Assembly (NCBI GenBank): GCA_964427965.1
Contig: CAYRWK010000031.1
Location: 1-9,649, forward strand
Source: CAYRWK01 sp964427965
Lineage (GTDB): Bacteria; Patescibacteriota; WWE3; UBA101185; UBA10185
Reading direction: 5' to 3'
Length of the DNA: 9,649 nt
Positions 4,995 through 9,649 of the stretch are shown here, piece by piece. Both the position numbers and the translations under genes were made by a program. How positions within the stretch are numbered: position 1 is the stretch's first letter; each line of letters begins with the position of its first letter. The notes beneath the pieces are model-generated. The model did not search any database, had not been told where the DNA came from, and saw only the letters and a list, made by a program, of their open reading frames with translations.

Positions 4995-7091
4995 ATGATT
5001 CAAAAGATCAAATCCAACCTACCTTTAATACTGGTTTTGGGACTATCTGTTGTTATTTTTTTGGTTAATTTGCGTATTAATTTCTTTAGGTATAACAATT
5101 TTGACTTTGGCAAGTTTGATCTTGGCAATATGACCCAAATGCTTTGGAACACCCTGCACGGAAGAGTCCTGTATTTAACGGATTATTTTGGAACCAACTT
5201 ACCCAGATGGTCTATGAGCCACGTCGACCCCATTTTGCTTTTGTTCGTTCCTATTTTTGCAGTGTTTCAGCATCCCATGACTTTAGTGGTTTCCCAGCTT
5301 GTGTTGGTGATATTTTCATCAATAATAATTTATAAAATCGCCGAATTGGAGTTAAAATCTAAGTTTTCCGCTTGTTTTTTGGCTTGTGCCTATCTTTTTT
5401 ATCCTGCAATCGGGTTTTTAACAGCGTGGACTGGGTTTCATGGTGTGACGGCAGTAATACCTGCTTTTCTTGGGGCATTTTATGTGTATGAAAAAATGCA
5501 TAAATCCCAAAAATTTACAAAAAAAGGCTTGGTTGCCTTCTGGGTATTGCTTGTTTTAGTAATGATGGGCAAAGAACAGCTACCTTTATATATCGCCTTT
5601 TATGGAGTTTTTATTTGGCTGTTTAGACAAAACTACAAGCTTGGTCTAAAAATGATAGGTGTTGGGGCAGTGTGGTTTATAGTAGCCTTTTTTGTAATTA
5701 TTCCTTCCTTTGCAAAATATCGTATTGAAGGTTACAACAAATTCGCAACATCTCTTGGGTTAGATACCTCCGTGACTCGTGATGTAGAACGTCCTAACTA
5801 CTTTTTAAGTAGATACGAAGCTTTTGGTGAAACGTACGTAGAGGTTGCTGTAAATATGCTTTTACGTCCGGATATTATGGTACAAGTGTTTTTTGGCGGG
5901 GACAAGTTGGACAATCTAAGACGTACATTTGAACCTGTGGGCTATATTACTCTTGCAGCGCCCCAGCTTTTAATTATTAGTCTTCCTGACTTTTTAATTA
6001 ACTATTTAACTACCGAGGGCGGTATTGGAACAGCCGAGATATATAATCATCGCGTATCCATGATTGTGCCTGTAATGTTTATTTCGGTGATATTTGCCAT
6101 ATCTTGGTTATCTAAGTTTTTATCTTCCGTAAAATTTTTAAGAAAGATACGTTTTTATGAAAAACTTAGCGGTTGGTTTGTATTAGTGTTTTCTGCGCTA
6201 ATTTTAGGTCTTAATATCTATACGACTTTTACATATAATAATCCCGTTTATTTATGGTTAACCCAGGCAGTTAGTAAAAGACTACTTGGGGCAATTGCCC
6301 TTGCAAAAACTGAACCTGATATTTTTAAACAAACCGATCTTGAACTTGGAAAAATGGCTCATATTTCACGATTGGAAAACAAAGACCGAGAGTGTGCCCA
6401 AAAGGTTATTGGCCTAATTCCCGAGGATGCCTCGGTTTCAGGTCCGGATTATCTTGGAGCCCACCTTTCTATGCGCGAGACTTATGCAATTTTCCCGGCA
6501 TTATATGAAGAGGCGGATTTTGTGATAGTTGATGTGTTTTCTCGTAAGATTCTTACAATACTGGATGCCGATGTCACACTAGTTAGGGATGTGGTGGGGG
6601 ATTTGGTTAAGAACAATAACTATAAAATGGCTTTAGGTTGCGGCAATTTGTTTGTGTTTCAAAAAGTTGAGCCTTTTGAAAAAGATTCGTTATTACCCCT
6701 TCAACAAAGGTTTTCCTACGAAGAAAAAGTGAGTTTTGAAATGGTCGCCCCCTTAAATGTGGTAGATTACAAGCTTCCGGAAACACTTACCAGATCCCAG
6801 CCTGCCAAGCTTGAGTTTGTGTATAAAAAGCAAGAGAGTAAGAGGTTGGATGATTATGTATTATTTATGAGCTTTGTGAGTCGTGAAAATGGGGAAATAT
6901 ATCAAGTGGCTAATCTGCCGTCTTTTGGTTTAACCCAAGTTAAAGATTGGGAAACAGATCCCTACTATTTAGAAACAAACGAAGTTATTCTCCCCAGCTA
7001 TATCTCTGAAGGAAAGTACATGGTTTTTGTTGGGATGACAAACAATATTAAAAATCGTAGTGTGTATTTAGGGGATGTAACGGTTAATTAG
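4995..7091 (+). CDS. DUF2079 family multi-spanning membrane protein, putative GT-C glycosyltransferase
   Basis: This 698-residue protein has a membrane helix at 10-28, then the DUF2079 signature FDFGKFDLGNMTQMLW (36-51), HGR (55-57) and HVDP (76-79). About ten more membrane segments follow to roughly residue 405. The acidic and His residues of the first loop resemble the catalytic loop of polyprenyl-phosphate-sugar-dependent GT-C enzymes. DUF2079 is thought to be GT-C-like, but an activity is not established for this family. The C-terminal third is soluble and probably external. It includes the family segment LIPEDASVSGPDYLGAHLS and a beta-rich end (about 565-698) like accessory sandwich domains of membrane glycosyltransferases. 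It lies 19 nt after GT2 and 14 nt before the flippase, with no Shine-Dalgarno sequence, so translation probably depends on re-initiation or leaderless-type initiation. Confidence 0.88.
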   Translation: MIQKIKSNLPLILVLGLSVVIFLVNLRINFFRYNNFDFGKFDLGNMTQMLWNTLHGRVLYLTDYFGTNLPRWSMSHVDPILLLFVPIFAVFQHPMTLVVSQLVLVIFSSIIIYKIAELELKSKFSACFLACAYLFYPAIGFLTAWTGFHGVTAVIPAFLGAFYVYEKMHKSQKFTKKGLVAFWVLLVLVMMGKEQLPLYIAFYGVFIWLFRQNYKLGLKMIGVGAVWFIVAFFVIIPSFAKYRIEGYNKFATSLGLDTSVTRDVERPNYFLSRYEAFGETYVEVAVNMLLRPDIMVQVFFGGDKLDNLRRTFEPVGYITLAAPQLLIISLPDFLINYLTTEGGIGTAEIYNHRVSMIVPVMFISVIFAISWLSKFLSSVKFLRKIRFYEKLSGWFVLVFSALILGLNIYTTFTYNNPVYLWLTQAVSKRLLGAIALAKTEPDIFKQTDLELGKMAHISRLENKDRECAQKVIGLIPEDASVSGPDYLGAHLSMRETYAIFPALYEEADFVIVDVFSRKILTILDADVTLVRDVVGDLVKNNNYKMALGCGNLFVFQKVEPFEKDSLLPLQQRFSYEEKVSFEMVAPLNVVDYKLPETLTRSQPAKLEFVYKKQESKRLDDYVLFMSFVSRENGEIYQVANLPSFGLTQVKDWETDPYYLETNEVILPSYISEGKYMVFVGMTNNIKNRSVYLGDVTVN

Positions 7092-7105
7092 TTTTTAAAC
7101 TTTTT

Positions 7106-8584
7106 ATGAAAGATCTAGCCAAGTGGCAAATAGTCAGTTTCATATCTCGCGGTATCGCCATGGTGCTTGGCGTTTTGCAAAGTATTCTTATCTATCGTTT
7201 TTTAACTCTGTCTGAAGGAGGGGTAGTTCAGCTTGCAACAGCGGCCGGGGCGGCACTTGGGGTTTTGCAACACTTGGGGCTGGCATCAGCCAGTACTCGC
7301 GAGATTTCTGCCGCCAAAGACGAGAAAGAAATTTTTAAGATATTTATTACCTCTGGATTTATTCGCTATGCAATAACAGTACCTTTAGCATTGGGCTTGA
7401 TCTTATTAGCAAAAACATTAGCAGTTAATACCTACCACGTTCCTGAGATGGAAACCCCCTTAAAACTTTACGGGTTGGTTTTATTGATTCAGGGTTTTCA
7501 AAGTATTTTAAACTCGGTAATTCAGGGCACAAAACGATTTAAGGTTTTATTTATCTATCAGGCTCTAATACCTCTGGTTAGCATTGCTTTTTACTTACCC
7601 CTAGTATTTATGTATAGAATTGATGGTTATTTTTATGCTCAAGTGGGAGTTAACCTAGTTTCAAGTTTGATTTTGGGAGTTATTGCGTTCAAACCTTTAA
7701 AAAACTTTTTGCAGTGGCCAAGCTTTGCAGATTTTAAACGTTTGTTTAAAGAACTGTTTTCAATAAGTGTGGGTATTTATATAGTTAAAATTATTTACAC
7801 CAACTGGGAAAAACTTGGACCTAACTTACTGGGCATTGTTTCTACTACTGAGATGGTTGGCTATTTTGGTTTTGCCTTGCTGTATGCAAAAAAACTTATG
7901 AATATAAGTGACTCCGTGACAGATGTTAACCTTCCGGTGTTTTCCGATAAGTATGTAAATGATCGAAAAACTTTTGAGAGTTTGTTTTCTGAAAATTTTA
8001 ATAAACTTTTTGTACTAATTGTGTTTACAGGTGTAACCGCTGCTTATTGGGCCGGCGATATCATCCATCTTGCCATGGGCAAGGTCAAGTTTGATCCATC
8101 TATTCCCTTAGTGTTACCAATTGTTTTTGCATTTGTGTTTTATTCCTTTATAAACATTATAAAATCATCTGTGATTGTGCCCGCAAAGATGGTTAAGGAG
8201 ATGATTATTAGCTTTGTAGGACTAATTGGAGGTACTTTAGTATTTTACTATTTAACTACACCTTTTTTTGGAAATCTTATGGCCATGGCTTATGGCATGG
8301 TTTTTGGAGCAGTGTTATCGTTTAGCATTATGGCTATATCTTCAAAGATTAAACTCAACTTTGCTTTTATAAACAAGGATCATGCTTTGTTATTATTTCA
8401 AGCTCTTGTTATTACACTAATGGGCGGGATTGTTAATATTTGGGTTAAGAGTGTTGGGTTTGTTTTATTTGGAGTGCTTTTTGTTTGGGCGGCCTATGCG
8501 TCATCTTTTATAACAAAGAATGATTTTGTCCAAGCCTTCAATATAATTGGAAAGGTGAAAAAGAAATTTAATCTATCAAGATAA
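7106..8584 (+). CDS. polysaccharide/oligosaccharide flippase (Wzx/MATE-like, MOP superfamily)
   Basis: This 492-residue, very hydrophobic protein has about 12-14 membrane helices, beginning with a positively charged N-terminus (MKDLAKWQIVSFISRGIAMV). The cytoplasmic motif LNSVIQGTKRFK (135-146) and the next helix pair match the polysaccharide biosynthesis (Wzx-like) family. The length is normal for the family. It probably translocates a lipid-linked oligosaccharide across the membrane. With GT2 and the DUF2079 protein upstream it completes a small envelope-glycan module, although no polymerase is present here. The start has no Shine-Dalgarno sequence; the 14-nt gap is nearly all T and A. The 3' end overlaps the convergent winged-helix gene by 9 bp. 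MurJ or a teichoic-acid-type exporter is an alternative within the same superfamily. Confidence 0.9.
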   Translation: MKDLAKWQIVSFISRGIAMVLGVLQSILIYRFLTLSEGGVVQLATAAGAALGVLQHLGLASASTREISAAKDEKEIFKIFITSGFIRYAITVPLALGLILLAKTLAVNTYHVPEMETPLKLYGLVLLIQGFQSILNSVIQGTKRFKVLFIYQALIPLVSIAFYLPLVFMYRIDGYFYAQVGVNLVSSLILGVIAFKPLKNFLQWPSFADFKRLFKELFSISVGIYIVKIIYTNWEKLGPNLLGIVSTTEMVGYFGFALLYAKKLMNISDSVTDVNLPVFSDKYVNDRKTFESLFSENFNKLFVLIVFTGVTAAYWAGDIIHLAMGKVKFDPSIPLVLPIVFAFVFYSFINIIKSSVIVPAKMVKEMIISFVGLIGGTLVFYYLTTPFFGNLMAMAYGMVFGAVLSFSIMAISSKIKLNFAFINKDHALLLFQALVITLMGGIVNIWVKSVGFVLFGVLFVWAAYASSFITKNDFVQAFNIIGKVKKKFNLSR

Positions 8585-8809
8585 CTTTTCTAAAAAGTAA
8601 CCGACACCTCTGCGAGTAATAATTTTATAAGGGGACTTTATACTCTCGAGTTTATCTCTAATTCTTTTGATTGTTTGATCCATAGCCATATCCGATACAC
8701 CCAAGCCCTCCGATTCGGGGGATAAAATACAGGATACGGTTTCTTTATTTACAAGATCGCCCGGATTTTTGTATAGCTCTTTATACACGAGATACTCGTT
8801 TTTAGTCAT
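8576..8809 (-). CDS. stand-alone OmpR/PhoB-type winged-helix DNA-binding protein
   Basis: These 77 residues form nearly a whole Trans_reg_C domain and nothing else: MTKNEYLVYKEL (first helix, equivalent to the usual LTpkEf), NKETVSCIL (second helix), recognition helix MAMDQTIKRIRDKLE (41-55), and the wing ITRRGVGYFL (64-73). The N-terminal four-strand sheet normally present in OmpR/PhoB effector domains and any receiver domain are absent. GTG at 8812 immediately precedes ATG 8809 and could also initiate; neither has a good Shine-Dalgarno sequence. The gene begins 14 nt after the ATPase stop, in the -1 frame relative to it. It may therefore be a separate chain or be made as the C-terminus of the ATPase by frameshifting. 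It likely binds the phased repeats at 9570-9619. Confidence 0.82.
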   Translation of the reverse strand: MTKNEYLVYKELYKNPGDLVNKETVSCILSPESEGLGVSDMAMDQTIKRIRDKLESIKSPYKIITRRGVGYFLEKLS

Positions 8810-8823
8810 CACTTTTTGTAAAT

Positions 8824-9549
8824 CTACTTTTCTTCCGGTATGTTAGTGGTTGCTACGTACTCTGGAAGTTGCAGGTCCTCTACCCCCGTCATTAATTGTG
8901 AAACCAAATACTTGGCGTTTCTGGCAATACCGTCAGAAAGTTTAATAACCCCGTCAATTTGTTGTTTTGATATTTTATAGTCTAATCGTTTAGCAATATC
9001 TTTTACTGTCGCAGTCATTTCTTCTTGGTTCATGGGTTTAAGCTCGTGTTTAATCATGCAGATAGTTTTTATAGGTTCTACCTTTGCATCAGGCACGTAA
9101 TCGTCCGGGTAACTTGCAATATACCCCATACTGCCTTTATTGGAGTCTCTAAGAAATCTTAAATATTCAATTGAGGAGTTTTCAAAGTTATTTAGACATT
9201 CAAAGTGATCCAAAATAACATAAACCTTTTTGCCTAGGTTTATTAGTTCCTTTATTTTTTTGGTTAACGGTTGCTCACCTTCGGGTACTTCAAATAATTC
9301 ACAAAGTTTGGAAATTAGATAGGGGTTTGTTGTTGAGACAAAACTTCTTAAGTCAAGGTAATAGATACAAATGGAGTTATTTATGTGTTGTTTTTTTAGT
9401 AGTTCCTCGGTTGAAAGATATCGTAAAAACCTACTTTTGCCCACACCTCTTTTTGCTACCAAGCAAATGCTTTCACCCGTTTTCATGAGGTCAGTTATTC
9501 TTTTGTAGTCGTTATCCCTTCGGACCATGTCCTTGTGAGGTTCAGACAT
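8824..9549 (-). CDS. P-loop ATPase (AAA/STAND-like), probable regulator partner
   Basis: This 241-residue protein has a Walker A sequence AKRGVGKS (32-39; Ala replaces the usual first Gly) and a Walker B strand VYVILDHFE (109-117) with Asp114. The residue after the Walker B Asp is His rather than the common Asp/Glu. A possible sensor strand MGYIASYP (141-148) follows. The C-terminal helical lid contains MNQEEM (173-178) and LSDGIARNAKYLVSQL (204-219), like archaeal-type and STAND ATPases. The winged-helix gene lies directly downstream; together they resemble ATPase-HTH one-protein regulators split in two. Translation should begin on a leaderless mRNA at ATG 9549. ATP-switched DNA binding is inferred. 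Non-regulatory AAA ATPase roles remain possible. Confidence 0.82.
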   Translation of the reverse strand: MSEPHKDMVRRDNDYKRITDLMKTGESICLVAKRGVGKSRFLRYLSTEELLKKQHINNSICIYYLDLRSFVSTTNPYLISKLCELFEVPEGEQPLTKKIKELINLGKKVYVILDHFECLNNFENSSIEYLRFLRDSNKGSMGYIASYPDDYVPDAKVEPIKTICMIKHELKPMNQEEMTATVKDIAKRLDYKISKQQIDGVIKLSDGIARNAKYLVSQLMTGVEDLQLPEYVATTNIPEEK

Positions 9550-9555
9550 ACGGCG

Positions 9556-9586
9556 ATTTTACCACAAATTGTCAGGTTTTTGTCAG
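9556..9586 (-). promoter_or_regulatory. promoter giving a leaderless start for the ATPase/winged-helix operon
   Basis: On the minus strand TAAAAT (9561-9556) ends 6 nt before ATG 9549, so +1 is predicted at the A of ATG. A -35-like CTGACA (9586-9581) lies 19 bp upstream and is itself one of the phased repeats. Protein bound to the repeats would therefore compete with or assist RNA polymerase at this promoter, as in autoregulation. Confidence 0.55.
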
Positions 9587-9619
9587 AAAAATATCAGAGT
9601 ATAAACATGTCGATATCAA
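9570..9619 (+). promoter_or_regulatory. 11-bp-phased TGTCAG direct repeats, Pho-box-like
   Basis: TGTCAG occurs at 9570-9575 and 9581-9586, TATCAG at 9592-9597 and TATCAA at 9614-9619. The starts are 11, 11 and 22 bp apart. The position at 9603 is occupied by an unrelated hexamer. Direct repeats of TGTCA with an 11-bp period are the organisation of the PhoB Pho box, bound in tandem by winged-helix effector domains. The cluster overlaps the -35 region of the ATPase operon and precedes a possible plus-strand promoter. Confidence 0.55.
9600..9605 (+). promoter_or_regulatory. possible -10 of a divergent promoter for a gene beyond the window
   Basis: TATAAA at 9600-9605 lies downstream of the phased repeats, with TTGTCA (9580-9585) only 14 bp upstream. 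That spacing is too short for a normal -35 but compatible with activator-dependent initiation. Downstream, AAGG (9637-9640) precedes ATG 9645 by 4 nt and may mark the start of the next plus-strand gene. An ATG at 9607 is also open to the window edge. The window ends too soon to decide. Confidence 0.35.
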
Positions 9620-9649
9620 GTAGGTTTGCGTGCAATAAGGCACAATGTG

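Noticed and set aside
5144..5335. Plus-strand 63-codon frame inside the DUF2079 gene
   Set aside because: It is out of frame within the conserved DUF2079 N-terminal region and has no initiation signal.
8576..9549. Toxin-antitoxin or anti-phage defence role for the ATPase/winged-helix pair
   Set aside because: No nuclease, toxin or other effector domain is visible; the winged helix and upstream repeats fit transcription regulation better.
1..9649. CRISPR array, tRNA/rRNA, transposon ends or prophage genes
   Set aside because: No spaced identical repeats of suitable length, tRNA-like arms, transposase motifs or phage structural genes were found on reading both strands.

Overview
The window looks like a chromosomal segment from a small-genome, AT-rich bacterium, most likely a Candidate Phyla Radiation (Patescibacteria) member such as a Microgenomates or Katanobacteria relative. 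This is an inference from gene style: short intergenic gaps, AT-rich third positions, a DPM1-like glycosyltransferase / DUF2079 / flippase cluster and several unrecognised small proteins. No marker gene proves the lineage. TGA is used as a true stop at four genes (ends at 793, 794, 3322 and 8576), so the UGA-recoding codes of Gracilibacteria/Absconditabacteria and mycoplasmas are excluded. No rRNA, tRNA, CRISPR array, IS element or phage gene is visible.

Layout. 1-72: possible tail of an upstream plus-strand gene. 110-793 (+): RsuA/RluB-family rRNA pseudouridine synthase. 2517-794 (-): three-gene operon of a CPVC-containing membrane protein, an unrecognised helical protein ending in a Cys pair, and a SAM-dependent methyltransferase. 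3273-2587 (-): a second SAM methyltransferase. 4224-3322 (-): a minimal membrane-anchored histidine kinase without a partner response regulator here. 4289-8584 (+): a three-gene envelope-glycan operon (polyprenyl-phosphate-type GT2, DUF2079 membrane protein, polysaccharide flippase). 9549-8576 (-): a P-loop ATPase followed by a stand-alone OmpR/PhoB-type winged-helix domain.

How the genes fit together. The GT2, DUF2079 protein and flippase suggest lipid-linked sugar synthesis, sugar use at the outer face of the membrane, and lipid-linked oligosaccharide flipping. The methyltransferase at 2587-3273 resembles those found in glycan clusters. The kinase is divergent from the glycan operon across only 64 bp, and that gap holds a perfect 10-bp inverted repeat spanning the GT2 start codon. 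The ATPase and winged-helix genes look like a split one-protein regulator. Upstream of them lie TGTCAG repeats with an 11-bp period, resembling a Pho box, the type of site bound by this DNA-binding fold.

Regulatory highlights. Three operon-leading genes (2517-, 4289+, 9549-) have a -10 hexamer ending exactly 6 nt before ATG, which predicts leaderless mRNAs. Internal genes of the minus-strand CPVC operon have strong Shine-Dalgarno sequences, whereas internal genes of the glycan operon have none. Both convergent gene pairs abut or overlap and leave no room for an intergenic terminator.
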